Shown: positions 31,133 through 40,365, counted from the first letter of the stretch. The stretch is DNA of 64,000 nucleotides from Sphingomonas sp. A2-49 (GCF_025548555.1 NZ_JAJLPA010000016.1:18101-82100), one strand, 5' to 3'. The notes: generated by a model from the letters alone, not told the origin. A program made the numbers and translations.

Positions 31133-32470
31133 ATGCGCCTGTCCGTCACCGCCCGTATCGCGCTGCTGTCGATCGCGCTGGCGCTGGTGTCGAACCTCGT
31201 CCTGGTCGGGTTCGTCTGGAGACAGACGGACGCCGCGGTGATCGGCACGGTCCGGCGCGAGACGATCGAACAGTCCGACGCGATGCGCGCCATCTACCGC
31301 GTCGGCGGCCTGTCGGCGGTGGTGGAGGCGATCGGTCACGCGCGCGCGAGCGGTGACACCTCGCTGCTGCTCGCGGTGCTCGATCGCAACGGCGCGCGCG
31401 TCGCGGGCTATGCGCCGCCGCGCATTGCGATCCCGCTCGCGCCGACGCCGTTCCGGATCGCCGACATCGACGCGTCGGCCGCGACGGTCGATATCGGCTA
31501 TATCCTGCACCCGATCGGCGATCACTGGCTGCTCAACGGCCGCCGGCTCGACCTCGTCGAGGCGGAGCGCCGCGCGGTCGAGGATGCCTTCACCGTCGCG
31601 GTGCTGCTGTCGCTGGTGCTGGGCGTCGGCGCGGGGCTGGTGCTGGCACGCTACGTCGGCACGCGGCTCAACGATATCGCCGCGGTGATCGAGGCGGCGG
31701 GGGAGGGCGACCTGTCGCGGCGCGTGCCGGTCGCGCCGACCCGGCGGGACGCCTTCGACCGCCTGGCGAACCAGCTCAACCTGATGCTCGGCAAGCTCGA
31801 ACGGCTGATGGTCGAACTGCGCCTCGTCACCGACAGTCTGGCGCACGACCTGCGCTCGCCGCTGACGCGGTTGCGCACCAAGACCGAACAGGCGGTGCTC
31901 ATCGCCGACCCCGCCGCGCGCGAGGCGGCGCTGGGCGGGCTGCTGGTCGAAACCGACCTCGTCATGCGGATGCTGACCATGGTGATCGAGATCAGCCGAT
32001 CCGAATCGGTGTCGCGCGAGCGCTTCATCCTGGTCGAGCCCGCCGAACTGGTCGAGGAGATCGCCGAGCTGTACGAGCCGGTGGCCGAGGAGGCGGGGCT
32101 GGATTTCACCGTCGCGATCGACGTGTCGGCGCCGGCGATGCTGCTGCACCGCGAGCTCGTCAGCCAGGCGATCACCAACCTGATCGACAATGCGCTGAAG
32201 CATGCCGCGGCGGGCGGCGTGCTGACGCTGCGGCTGGTCGCCAATGCGGGCGAGATCGCGATCCAGGTCGAGGATCGCGGCGGCGGGATCGCCGAATCGG
32301 ACCGTGCGCAGGCGCTCAAGCGCTTCGGCCGGCTGGACGCGGCGCGGACGACGCCGGGCGCCGGGCTGGGCATGGCGCTGATCGAGGCGGTCGCGCGGTT
32401 GCACAACGGCCGCTTCGAACTCGCCGACAACGCGCCGGGCCTGATCGCGCGGATCGTCCTGCCGGTGTGA
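31133..32470 (+). CDS. Membrane sensor histidine kinase (HAMP)
   Basis: A 445-residue kinase with membrane helices near residues 7-29 and 148-172 flanking a periplasmic sensor of about 120 residues. A HAMP linker follows, then the H-box DSLAHDLRSPLTRLR, N-box NLIDNALKHA, G1 VEDRGGGIAESD and G2 GAGLGMALIEAV. It is the partner of the preceding regulator. I chose ATG 31133 with AGGA upstream; ATG 31115 is an alternative that adds six residues. Confidence 0.9.
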   Translation: MRLSVTARIALLSIALALVSNLVLVGFVWRQTDAAVIGTVRRETIEQSDAMRAIYRVGGLSAVVEAIGHARASGDTSLLLAVLDRNGARVAGYAPPRIAIPLAPTPFRIADIDASAATVDIGYILHPIGDHWLLNGRRLDLVEAERRAVEDAFTVAVLLSLVLGVGAGLVLARYVGTRLNDIAAVIEAAGEGDLSRRVPVAPTRRDAFDRLANQLNLMLGKLERLMVELRLVTDSLAHDLRSPLTRLRTKTEQAVLIADPAAREAALGGLLVETDLVMRMLTMVIEISRSESVSRERFILVEPAELVEEIAELYEPVAEEAGLDFTVAIDVSAPAMLLHRELVSQAITNLIDNALKHAAAGGVLTLRLVANAGEIAIQVEDRGGGIAESDRAQALKRFGRLDAARTTPGAGLGMALIEAVARLHNGRFELADNAPGLIARIVLPV

Positions 32471-32612
32471 CGCCGAGGCTCATCGCATTTCCGCCCCGGC
32501 CTGCGGGTTAACCACTTGCTAGCCAGCGTGCGATAATGTGACGGACACGATGCGGCCGGGGGGCCGCATCCATGTGAGGGGCTTTGCGCCGGGAACGGCA
32601 AGAAGGAGCGTT

Positions 32613-32813
32613 ATGCTTGGGGCGATCGTCTTTACCTACGGCATGCTGATGAGCTTCGTGTTGCAGGGCGCGTCCCGCAACGCCAGGCTGAAGCGGGCCA
32701 ATCCGCCGATGCTGCAATATGTCGGCTACGTGCTGTGCGGCTTGTCCGCTGGCCTGTCGGCGATGCTGCTGCTGATGGCGTTCACCGCCAGGGCCCCGTT
32801 CCCGCTGATGTAA
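32613..32813 (+). CDS. Small two-helix membrane protein, unrecognised
   Basis: A 66-residue protein with a hydrophobic N-terminal helix (LGAIVFTYGMLMSFVLQ), a short basic loop (RNARLKRANPP) and a second helix (YVGYVLCGLSAGLSAMLLLMAF). A strong ribosome binding site, AAGAAGGAG, ends about 5 bases before the ATG. I do not recognise a family. It may be co-transcribed with the two-component pair, 142 bases upstream. Confidence 0.65.
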   Translation: MLGAIVFTYGMLMSFVLQGASRNARLKRANPPMLQYVGYVLCGLSAGLSAMLLLMAFTARAPFPLM

Positions 32814-32911
32814 CGGGCATCCGCCCCTTTAGTTGGCCGGCCACGGTTTTCTGACCGTGTTACGTTTCATTGCGAATGCCTATCGCGTTGTTTTGCATCG
32901 CGTTAATCAAT

Positions 32912-32955
32912 TTGACTGACTCGACCGGAAGTTGTTTGATCGGTGGATCAACAAC
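32912..32955 (+). promoter_or_regulatory. Promoter with overlapping hairpin upstream of the small secreted protein
   Basis: TTGACT (32912-32917) and TTTGAT (32935-32940) are spaced by exactly 17 bases, a good sigma-70-type pair. An imperfect inverted repeat, GTTGTTTGATC (32931-32941) with GATCAACAAC (32946-32955), overlaps the -10 box. It could be an operator or an RNA hairpin at the 5' end. The stretch is AT-rich for this window (25 G/C of 60 at 32881-32940). Confidence 0.55.
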
Positions 32956-32972
32956 TCTTGGAGGAGACGGTC

Positions 32973-33272
32973 ATGAAACGCATATCCGGATTTTTTTCTT
33001 GCATCGCTTTGTTGGCCGCAATGACGACAGAAGCGTCAGGCCAGCAGAAATCTCCTGAGCAACGCGACATCGATTACGCGAATTGCCGGTCGGAATTTGT
33101 TGCGCGTGGCATGGGCGATGATGACGCAGCGAACGTCTACTGTACCAAACGCGAGTACGGTGACGAAGGTCCGAGCACTCCCGGCCCGACTGGCAGGACG
33201 TATTTTCCTGGACCAGGAAGGGAATGCTACGGCAGTTTTACTGTGGGATGCGATCCTGTCTTGCCTGATTGA
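32973..33272 (+). CDS. Small secreted Cys-containing protein, unrecognised
   Basis: A 99-residue protein with a signal peptide (KRISGFFSCIALLAAMTTEASG, cleavage near residue 23). The mature part is polar with four cysteines (NCRSEF, VYCTKRE, RECYGS, VGCDP), suggesting two disulfides in the periplasm. GGAGGAG lies before the ATG. Its base composition is clearly lower in GC than its neighbours, and it has its own promoter, so it may be acquired DNA. No function can be given. Confidence 0.7.
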   Translation: MKRISGFFSCIALLAAMTTEASGQQKSPEQRDIDYANCRSEFVARGMGDDDAANVYCTKREYGDEGPSTPGPTGRTYFPGPGRECYGSFTVGCDPVLPD

Positions 33273-33345
33273 TGGGAATACTTTTCGGCGTATCTGTCGC
33301 GGTTCCGGTGAGGTGTCTGTCACAAATTCCCGGTAATGCTGTGTG

Positions 33346-33501
33346 TCAATGGGTGTCAGTCGCTCGGCGTGCGTCGATCGCGGCGTCGATGCGCGCGACC
33401 AGATCGCTGAGCGCGGGCGGGGACCATGGCGTATGGCCGATCGGCATCGGGGCCTGCACCCGCTTGGCGATCCGGCTATAGGCGTGGTGCGAGGGGGCCA
33501 T
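33346..33501 (-). CDS. Short hypothetical protein
   Basis: A 51-residue frame starting MAPSHHAYSRIAKRVQAP and ending in the helical LSDLVARIDAAIDARRA. The start at 33501 is preceded by GGAGAAG at a good distance; a longer frame opens at 33531. No homologue is recognised. It is called from the ribosome binding site and the amphipathic C-terminal helix; it could be spurious. Confidence 0.45.
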   Translation of the reverse strand: MAPSHHAYSRIAKRVQAPMPIGHTPWSPPALSDLVARIDAAIDARRATDTH

Positions 33502-33630
33502 GAACTCTTCTCCGGCTGGAGAATCGCTCATGCCGCAAACGCACCTTCCAACTGGTTAATCGGGTGGCCATTCATTGGTTAAGCGACTGGACGCCAAGGT
33601 CTTCCCCGATCGGGACAGCATGGGGACGCG

Positions 33631-33894
33631 ATGGATACGCTAAGTCTGTTCGGGCTGTTCGCCATCCTCTTCATGCTGTTGTGCTAGCTGATGGAGGATC
33701 GCTCGCCGTGGTGGACGCTGGGGTTCGCGGCGGGCTGCGTGCTGAGCTCGATCTACGGATTCCTGCAGGGGGCGTGGCCGTTCGGTGCGGTCGAGCTGCT
33801 CTGGACGGTCATCGCGCTGCGGCGCTGGTGGATGGCGCTCGCCCGGCAAAGGGCCGGAGCGGCTGTTGTTGACCGCGTCACGGATCGGGCATAA
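33631..33894 (+). pseudogene. Small membrane protein gene split by an in-frame amber codon
   Basis: One frame encodes MDTLSLFGLFAILFMLLC, then TAG at 33685-33687, then in the same frame LMEDRSPWWTLGFAAGCVLSSIYGF and WPFGAVELLWTVIALRRWW (sequence continues over residues 20-60). Small alphaproteobacterial membrane proteins that I recall have this layout with a Tyr at the stop position, so a TAC/TAT to TAG change is likely. An ATG at 33691 could restart translation of the second helix region without the first helix. A read error must be excluded. Confidence 0.6.
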
Positions 33895-33947
33895 CCTCCG
33901 CCGCATCACCGAGTAATGCGTTCCCTCTCGTCCGCAGGAACTCCACG

Positions 33948-34745
33948 ATGCTCCGATATCCGCATGCCCTCGTCGCCGCCGCCTGCATGCTCGCCGTGCC
34001 CGCCGGTGCGCAGACCGCGCCGTCCTTCACGGGAACGTGGAAGGCCGACATCGCCTCCGCCAAGCTGCCGGCCAAACCCGACGTCTTCGCCCTGAAGGAC
34101 GGCCGCTACACCTGTTCCAGCTGCGTCCCCGCGATCGACGTCAAGGCCGACGGCACGCCGCAGGCCGCGTCGGGCCACGATTACTGGGATCATATCGCGG
34201 TGAAGGCGGTCGACGCCAACGCGATCGCCTACACCTTCATGCGCGACGGCAAGGTCACCAGCGCCAACACCGACACGCTGTCCGCCGACGGCAACACCCT
34301 GACCAGCCGGTGGCGCTCGACCGACAACGTCAAGAAGCTGGAGCAGTCGGGCACGTCCACCGAAACCCGCATCGGCCCGGCACCCACCGGCGCGCATGCC
34401 GCATCGGGGACGTGGAAACAGGCGGAGATCAAGGCCGTCACCGATTCGAACCTGACGCTCGAGCTGAAGGAAACGCCCACGACCTTCGGCTGGACGCAGC
34501 CGAGCGGCGAGAGCTACACCGCGACCTTCGACGGGCCGGCCGTGCCCTTCGTCGGCGACCCGGCGAAGACGATGGTCAAGGTCCGCCGCATCGATGCGAC
34601 GACGGTGGAGGAAACCGATACGCGGGGGGGCAAGATCGTCGCCGTCTATCGCCTGGCGATGGCACCCGACGGCCGGACCCTGGCCGTGACGTTCGACAAC
34701 CGGAAGGAAGGCACCACGACGCAGTTCACCGCCTATCGCCAGTAG
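33948..34745 (+). CDS. Secreted hypothetical protein
   Basis: A 265-residue protein with a signal peptide (residues 1-21, ending AGAQ). The mature part is rich in beta-strand-forming segments and contains a CSSC motif near residue 56 (RYTCSSCVPAID), then repeated patterns of the type FTGTWKAD and ASGTWKQAE. The GTWK repeat suggests two related beta domains. I do not recognise a family or function. It is a monocistronic unit in the adk-rpsM interval. Confidence 0.7.
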   Translation: MLRYPHALVAAACMLAVPAGAQTAPSFTGTWKADIASAKLPAKPDVFALKDGRYTCSSCVPAIDVKADGTPQAASGHDYWDHIAVKAVDANAIAYTFMRDGKVTSANTDTLSADGNTLTSRWRSTDNVKKLEQSGTSTETRIGPAPTGAHAASGTWKQAEIKAVTDSNLTLELKETPTTFGWTQPSGESYTATFDGPAVPFVGDPAKTMVKVRRIDATTVEETDTRGGKIVAVYRLAMAPDGRTLAVTFDNRKEGTTTQFTAYRQ

Positions 34746-34788
34746 CGCCGGTCCGGAACGGGCGCGCGTGCGACGGGGAACCGGTCGC

Positions 34789-34817
34789 TTGACACGGCGT
34801 TTGCGCGCGCCTACCTG
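34789..34817 (+). promoter_or_regulatory. Candidate promoter of the rpsM-rplQ operon
   Basis: TTGACA (34789-34794) and TACCTG (34812-34817) are spaced by 17 bases. The -35 box is perfect and the -10 box weak. The following leader (34818-34973) can fold: AACACCG (34831-34837) pairs with CGGTGTT (34897-34903), closing a large structured domain. This fits a separate transcript for the alpha cluster. Confidence 0.6.
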
Positions 34818-34973
34818 CCTTTCCCTCCGAAACACCGGCTCCCGGCGGCGCTTGCTTGCGCTCGCCGCGCTTTGCGTAGACGTAAGGCGAGGGCGGCGGT
34901 GTTGGGCGGAGGATGCGACGAGATGGGGGTCGTGCGGCCATGCCGAACCCCGTGGAGCTAGGAGAATTGTTTC

Positions 34974-35342
34974 ATGGCACGTATCGCGGGTGTCAATATC
35001 CCGACCAACAAGCGCGTGGTGATCGCGCTGACCTATATCCACGGCATCGGCCTGACGAAGTCGAAGGAAATCACCGCCAAGCTGAACATCGCGCCCGAGC
35101 GTCGCGTGCAGGACCTGACGGACCAGGAGGTCCTCCAGATCCGCGAGACGATCGACGCCGACCACACGGTCGAGGGTGATCTTCGTCGCGAAACCGCGAT
35201 GAACATCAAGCGCCTGATGGATCTGGCCTGCTATCGTGGCCTGCGTCACCGCAAGGGCCTGCCGGTCCGCGGCCAGCGCACGCATACCAATGCGCGCACC
35301 CGCAAGGGCAAGGCCAAGCCGATCGCAGGCAAGAAGAAGTAA
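34974..35342 (+). CDS. rpsM: 30S ribosomal protein S13
   Basis: A 122-residue S13 starting [19 protein letters not shown] and ending with [15 protein letters not shown]. First gene of the alpha cluster, preceded by a promoter-like site and structured leader rather than by adk. Confidence 0.97.
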   Translation: MARIAGVNIPTNKRVVIALTYIHGIGLTKSKEITAKLNIAPERRVQDLTDQEVLQIRETIDADHTVEGDLRRETAMNIKRLMDLACYRGLRHRKGLPVRGQRTHTNARTRKGKAKPIAGKKK

Positions 35343-35424
35343 GCGCGGGGCGCTTACTTTTCCGCCGGAGGCAGGCTTGAGGCCGATTGCCCGGCGCTTT
35401 CCGTATCAGGTCAGGATTTAACAA

Positions 35425-35814
35425 ATGGCACGTGAACCGCAGCGTATTCGCCGTCGCGAACGCAAGAACATCACCGCCGGCGTCGCGCATGTGAACGCCA
35501 GCTTCAACAACACCATGATCACCATCACCGACGCGCAGGGCAACGCCATCTCGTGGTCGTCCGCCGGCACGATGGGCTTCAAGGGCAGCCGCAAGTCGAC
35601 CCCGTACGCCGCCCAGGTGGCTGCGGAAGACGCCGGCAAGAAGGCCGCCGAGCACGGCGTCCGCACCCTGGAAGTCGAAGTCAAGGGTCCGGGTTCGGGT
35701 CGCGAATCGGCGCTGCGCGCGCTGCAGGCGGTCGGTTTCCAGATCACCTCGATCCGTGACGTCACCTCGATCCCGCACAATGGCGTGCGTCCGTCGAAGC
35801 GTCGTCGCGTCTGA
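35425..35814 (+). CDS. rpsK: 30S ribosomal protein S11
   Basis: A 129-residue S11 with [19 protein letters not shown] and [18 protein letters not shown]. 82 bases after rpsM. Confidence 0.97.
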   Translation: MAREPQRIRRRERKNITAGVAHVNASFNNTMITITDAQGNAISWSSAGTMGFKGSRKSTPYAAQVAAEDAGKKAAEHGVRTLEVEVKGPGSGRESALRALQAVGFQITSIRDVTSIPHNGVRPSKRRRV

Positions 35815-35897
35815 TCTGCCACGCGCGGGCTGACGAGTCCGCGCGTCTCTCTCCCGGCTGGAGCTGCCCCCGTTCCGGCCCAAATTAGGGGACACCT

Positions 35898-36965
35898 GTG
35901 TCTGTCAATGCAAAGAACTGGCAGGAACTGAAGAAGCCCAACGGCCTTGAGAAGAAGGGCGGCGATGGCAAGCGCAAGGCGACCTTCGTCGCCGAACCGC
36001 TGGAGCGGGGCTTCGGCCTGACGCTCGGCAACGCGCTGCGTCGCGTGCTGCTCTCCTCGCTTCAGGGCGCGGCCGTCACCTCGATCAAGATCGAGAACGT
36101 GCTGCACGAGTTTTCTTCGCTTGCCGGCGTTCGTGAGGACGTCACCGACATCGTCCTGAACGTCAAGCAGATCGCCATCCGGATGCAGGGCGAGGGGCCG
36201 AAGCGCCTCCAGCTCTCCGCGACCGGCCCCGGCGAGGTCAAGGCCGGCGACATCGCCGTGTCCGGCGACATCGAGGTCATGAACCCCGAGCTGGTGCTGT
36301 GTCACCTCGACGAAGGCGCGACGCTCAACATGGAGCTGACCGCCGACATCGGGAAGGGCTATGTGCCCGCGACCGCCAACCGTCCGGCCGATGCGCCGAT
36401 CGGCCTGATCCCGGTCGACGCGCTCTATTCGCCGGTACGTCAGGTGTCGTACAAGGTCGATCCGACCCGCGTTGGACAGGACCTGGATTACGACAAGCTG
36501 ACGCTGACGGTCGAGACCGACGGCACGGTGACCCCGGAAGACGCGGTGGCCTATGCCGGCCGCATCCTCCAGGACCAGCTGGCGCTGTTCGTGCACTTCG
36601 ACGATTCCGCGATCACGCGCTCGTCCGCTCCGATCGGCCAGGCGGCCGCTCCTGCGGCCGGTGGCGAGACGGCGGGCGACACGCAGCAGATCAACCGTTA
36701 CCTGCTCAAGAAGGTCGACGAGCTGGAACTGTCGGTGCGCTCGGCGAACTGCCTGAAGAACGACAACATCATCTACATCGGTGACCTCGTCGGCAAGACC
36801 GAGGCAGAGATGCTCCGGACCCCGAACTTCGGCCGCAAGTCGTTGAACGAGATCAAGGAAGTCCTGTCTTCCATGGGTCTGCGCCTCGGCATGGAAATCC
36901 CGGGCTGGCCGCCCGAGAACATCGAAGAGATGGCGAAGAAGTTGGAACAGGAGATCATGGGCTGA
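35898..36965 (+). CDS. rpoA: RNA polymerase alpha subunit
   Basis: A 355-residue alpha subunit. The N-terminal assembly domain contains [22 protein letters not shown] near residue 32, and the C-terminal domain contains [15 protein letters not shown] and [12 protein letters not shown] (promoter UP-element and activator contacts). GTG start at 35898. 83 bases after rpsK; followed by a 263-base hairpin-rich spacer before rplQ. Confidence 0.97.
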   Translation: MSVNAKNWQELKKPNGLEKKGGDGKRKATFVAEPLERGFGLTLGNALRRVLLSSLQGAAVTSIKIENVLHEFSSLAGVREDVTDIVLNVKQIAIRMQGEGPKRLQLSATGPGEVKAGDIAVSGDIEVMNPELVLCHLDEGATLNMELTADIGKGYVPATANRPADAPIGLIPVDALYSPVRQVSYKVDPTRVGQDLDYDKLTLTVETDGTVTPEDAVAYAGRILQDQLALFVHFDDSAITRSSAPIGQAAAPAAGGETAGDTQQINRYLLKKVDELELSVRSANCLKNDNIIYIGDLVGKTEAEMLRTPNFGRKSLNEIKEVLSSMGLRLGMEIPGWPPENIEEMAKKLEQEIMG

Positions 36966-36976
36966 GCGAAGCCGCA

Positions 36977-37088
36977 CGGAGATAGCGCAAGCTATCTCCG
37001 AGACGGCGCCAGCTCGGCCGACGGGCGGGGAAGCGACGAAGTCGCGACACCGTCCCGGTCGACGTGACCGGTGCGGCTTCGCCGCACC
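36977..37088. repeat. Three perfect hairpins between rpoA and rplQ
   Basis: Three inverted repeats follow one another: a 10-bp stem with a GCAA tetraloop (36977-37000), GCGAC-GAA-GTCGC (37033-37045), and an 8-bp stem GGTGCGGC-TTC-GCCGCACC (37070-37088). None has a T-run, so they are not typical terminators. They may stabilise the rpoA mRNA end or regulate rplQ. Confidence 0.6.
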
Positions 37089-37228
37089 GCCATCCGGCCA
37101 TCGAAAGACATGCTCTCCGGCATGACTCTTTGTGATTTTCCGAAGGGGGCAAACGGCGGTCCCCTGAACGTAAACCGCCTGCTCTGGGGTACCGTGACAC
37201 GGCCCCTTAACGAACGAAGGAAGTTACC

Positions 37229-37651
37229 ATGCGTCATCGCGTCGGCGGCCGTAAGCTGCAACGTACCTCGGCCCATCGTCTTGCGCTGTTCCGCAACATG
37301 TCGGCCGCGCTCATCAAGCATGAGCAGATCACCACGACCGTCGCCAAGGCGAAGGAACTGCGCCCCTACGTCGAAAAGCTTATCACGCTCGCGAAGAAGG
37401 GTGGCCTGTCCAACCGTCGTCTCGCGCATGCGCGCCTGCTCGACGACGCGCAGTTGGTGAAGCTGTTCGAAGTCCTGGGGCCGCGGTATGCGGACCGCAA
37501 CGGGGGCTACACCCGCGTCATCAAGGCCGGCATCCGCGCCAGCGATGCCTCGCCGATGGCGATCATCGAATTCGTCGATCGTGACGTGTCGGCCAAGGGC
37601 CAGGATTCGGGTCCGGTCCAGTCGGACGAGGATTTCGACGAGGCGGCCTGA
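37229..37651 (+). CDS. rplQ: 50S ribosomal protein L17
   Basis: A 140-residue L17 starting [20 protein letters not shown]. It has an acidic C-terminal tail (about 13 residues, SDEDFDEAA) beyond the E. coli length. Last gene of the alpha cluster, followed by a terminator. Confidence 0.97.
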   Translation: MRHRVGGRKLQRTSAHRLALFRNMSAALIKHEQITTTVAKAKELRPYVEKLITLAKKGGLSNRRLAHARLLDDAQLVKLFEVLGPRYADRNGGYTRVIKAGIRASDASPMAIIEFVDRDVSAKGQDSGPVQSDEDFDEAA

Positions 37652-37722
37652 GCCGCATCGGGCTGCGACGAGGCTCAACCCTCGTTCGACGACCCGGCTT
37701 TGCCGGATCGGGCTTTAAAGGG

Positions 37723-37760
37723 AAGGGCCGTGCCAGCGATGGTGCGGCCCTTTTCGTTTT
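37723..37760 (+). terminator. Intrinsic terminator after rplQ
   Basis: AAGGGCCGTGCC (37723-37734) pairs with GGTGCGGCCCTT (37741-37752) through 12 bp with two G-T pairs and a 6-base loop, followed by TTCGTTTT. It ends the alpha operon. Confidence 0.85.
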
Positions 37761-37867
37761 CGGCCAGAGCGCTGAAGCCCGCCGCGGCAAGGCCGGGTCG
37801 CCGGACGGGGCAGGGCCCGCCGGCCGGCCCCTTGGCCTCGCCGGCCCGCGCCGCTAAGGCCGGCGCC

Positions 37868-39424
37868 ATGCAGCACACCGATACCATCCTGATCGTCGAT
37901 TTCGGCAGCCAGGTGACCCAGCTCATCGCCCGCCGCGTGCGCGAGGCCGGCGTCTACAGCGAGGTCGCGCCGTTTCAGTCGGCACAGGCGGCGTTCGACC
38001 GGCTCCGTCCGGCCGGGATCATCCTGTCGGGCGGCCCGGCCTCGGTCACCGCGAACGACAGCCCGCGGGCACCGCAGGCGCTGTTCGAGGCGGGCGTGCC
38101 GATCCTCGGCATCTGCTACGGCCAGCAGCTGATGAGCGCGCAGCTGGGCGGCAACGTCGTCGTCTCGGGCGACGGCGGCGAATTCGGCAAGGCGTTCGTC
38201 GAGGTGAAGGCGCCGTGCGCGCTGTTCGACGGCCTGTGGGCGGAGGGCGAACGGCATCAGGTGTGGATGAGCCACGGCGACAAGGTCGACGCCTTGCCGC
38301 CCGGTTTCACCCCGGTGGCGACGTCGGAGGGCGCGCCCTATGCGATGGTCGCCGACGAGGCGCGGCGCTTCTACGGCGTGCAATTCCATCCCGAGGTCGT
38401 CCACACCCCCGACGGCGGCAAGCTGATCGCCAATTTCGCGCGCCACGTCTGCGGCCTCGCCGGCGACTGGACGATGGCGGAGTTCCGCGAGGCGAAGATC
38501 GCGGAGATCCGCGAACAGGTCGGAACGGGCAAGGTGATCTGCGGCCTGTCGGGTGGGGTCGATTCGTCCGTCGCCGCGCTGCTGATCCACGAGGCGATCG
38601 GCGACCAGCTGACCTGCGTCTTCGTCGATGGCGGCATCCTCAGGGCAGGGGAGGCCGAGCAGGTCGTCGGTCTGTTCCGCGGCCATTACAACATCCCGCT
38701 CGTCCATGTGCAGGCGCAGACGCTGTTCATGAACGGCCTCGCCGGCGTCACCGACCCGGAGGCGAAGCGCAAGTTCATCGGCAAGACCTTCATCGACGTG
38801 TTCGAGGCGGAGGCCAAGAAGATCGGCGGCGCCGAGTTCCTGGCGCAGGGCACGCTCTATCCGGACGTGATCGAGAGCGTCAGCTTCACCGGCGGTCCGT
38901 CGGTGACGATCAAGAGCCATCATAATGTCGGCGGCCTGCCCGAGCGCATGAACATGAAGCTCGTCGAACCCTTGCGCGAATTGTTCAAGGACGAGGTGCG
39001 CGCGCTGGGCCGGGAACTCGGGCTGCCCGACGTGTTTGTCGGCCGCCATCCCTTCCCCGGTCCCGGCCTCGCGATCCGCATCCCCGGCGAGGTGACGCAG
39101 GAACGCTGCGACATCCTGCGCAAGGCGGATGCGGTCTATCTCGAGGAAATCCGCAACGCCGGCCTCTACGATGCGATCTGGCAGGCGTTCGCGGTGCTGC
39201 TGCCGGTGCGCACGGTCGGCGTGATGGGCGACGGGCGCACCTACGACCATGTGCTGGCCCTCCGCGCGGTCACCTCGACCGACGGCATGACCGCCGAGGT
39301 GTTCGACTTCCCGAGCGACTTCCTGCCCCGCGTCGCGACGCGGATCGTCAACGAGGTGAAGGGCGTCAACCGCGTCGTCTACGACTATACCTCCAAGCCG
39401 CCCGGCACGATCGAGTGGGAATGA
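37868..39424 (+). CDS. guaA: GMP synthase (glutamine-hydrolysing)
   Basis: A 518-residue enzyme that aminates XMP to GMP. The N-terminal amidotransferase domain has the Cys nucleophile in GICYGQQL and the HPEVVHTP motif. The ATP-pyrophosphatase domain has [12 protein letters not shown], and the C-terminus ends KPPGTIEWE as in the family. ATG 37868 is chosen because [15 protein letters not shown] is the family start; the upstream frame crosses the rplQ terminator. Confidence 0.96.
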   Translation: MQHTDTILIVDFGSQVTQLIARRVREAGVYSEVAPFQSAQAAFDRLRPAGIILSGGPASVTANDSPRAPQALFEAGVPILGICYGQQLMSAQLGGNVVVSGDGGEFGKAFVEVKAPCALFDGLWAEGERHQVWMSHGDKVDALPPGFTPVATSEGAPYAMVADEARRFYGVQFHPEVVHTPDGGKLIANFARHVCGLAGDWTMAEFREAKIAEIREQVGTGKVICGLSGGVDSSVAALLIHEAIGDQLTCVFVDGGILRAGEAEQVVGLFRGHYNIPLVHVQAQTLFMNGLAGVTDPEAKRKFIGKTFIDVFEAEAKKIGGAEFLAQGTLYPDVIESVSFTGGPSVTIKSHHNVGGLPERMNMKLVEPLRELFKDEVRALGRELGLPDVFVGRHPFPGPGLAIRIPGEVTQERCDILRKADAVYLEEIRNAGLYDAIWQAFAVLLPVRTVGVMGDGRTYDHVLALRAVTSTDGMTAEVFDFPSDFLPRVATRIVNEVKGVNRVVYDYTSKPPGTIEWE

Positions 39425-39626
39425 CCGGCATATACCCTGGTCGCGACGCCGGCCGGGGCAGGCGCGCGCTGGCATAGCGACACGGCCCGGGCTGCTCGCC
39501 GGGCGCGGTCTTGCGCTGCATCGGCATCCATCCGTCGGGGCGCGCCCCCGTCGCGATGCCATGGCAGCCGCGATCGGGGGACCTGGGTGCTGGCGCGTAC
39601 GCGATTTGCTGCGTAGCGTGGACGGC

Positions 39627-39929
39627 ATGGGTGAAATCGAAAGACTGGTACCGTCGGGCGTCATCGAGCAATGGGTGTTTCACCTCCGGCGGCAGAGATC
39701 GCGGGCCCAGGACACCATCTGGCTGATCGATCAGGGCTATACGCTGCATGACGGGCAGCGCGGGACGCCGACCGCCGATGCGAGCGAGCGGTTCCGCCGC
39801 GAACAGCAGACCGTCGTCGACGAGGTCGACCAGCTGCTCGAACTCTACGATCGCATCAACCTGCGCTCGTCCGAATTCGTCGCGGCGGAGCGCAAGCAGG
39901 GGCGCCGGGCGACCGACCGGATCGTCTGA
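39627..39929 (+). CDS. Hypothetical helical protein, about 100 residues
   Basis: A 100-residue, largely helical and charged protein (REQQTVVDEVDQLLELYDRI suggests a short coiled coil). No family is recognised. ATG 39627 follows a purine-rich stretch; an in-frame ATG at 39561 is possible. It converges on the receiver gene 16 bases downstream. Confidence 0.6.
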   Translation: MGEIERLVPSGVIEQWVFHLRRQRSRAQDTIWLIDQGYTLHDGQRGTPTADASERFRREQQTVVDEVDQLLELYDRINLRSSEFVAAERKQGRRATDRIV

Positions 39930-39945
39930 ACGTGGCGGCCTCCTC

Positions 39946-40365
39946 CTATCGCTCGAACACGCTTTTCGACGTTTCGTGCTCGCGCTTGGCGAGCACCTTG
40001 CGCAGCATCGCGCGAAAGCGGCCGGCTTCCTTGGTCAGCAGGCTCTTGTCGAAGAAGGCGGCGGCGCCGGCCTTCATCACCTCTGCGGCGCGGTCCGATC
40101 CCGACCGGGTCGACGACGACAGGACGACGATCGGCGCGTGGCGCGGCGTCGCGAACCGGTCGAGGAACGCCAGCCCGCCCGCGCCCGGCATGTTGAGGTC
40201 GAGCGTGATGAGATTGGGTTTCAGCACGTCGAGCAGGGTTCTTGCGGTCTCGGCGTCGGCGGCGACGCCGACGACCTCGGCGCCCGGCTCCTCGACGACC
40301 AGACGCTCGATGATCGCGCGGGCCGTGCTGGAATCCTCGATGATGAGAAGGCGAACGTTCGTCAT
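39946..40365 (-). CDS. Single-domain CheB-like receiver protein
   Basis: A 139-residue lone receiver. Acid pair ED at residues 10-11, phospho-Asp in ITLDLNMPGAGG and the VLSSST segment resemble the CheB receiver, but no methylesterase or DNA-binding domain follows. The conserved Lys near residue 109 is followed by Ser (FDKSLL) where receivers normally have Pro. It probably relays phosphate or acts by protein contact. No kinase gene is adjacent. Confidence 0.75.
   Translation of the reverse strand: MTNVRLLIIEDSSTARAIIERLVVEEPGAEVVGVAADAETARTLLDVLKPNLITLDLNMPGAGGLAFLDRFATPRHAPIVVLSSSTRSGSDRAAEVMKAGAAAFFDKSLLTKEAGRFRAMLRKVLAKREHETSKSVFER

Noticed and set aside
33685..33687. Programmed readthrough or pyrrolysine at the amber codon
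   Set aside because: Pyrrolysine use is not expected in this group and no special context is seen; a nonsense mutation or read error is simpler.
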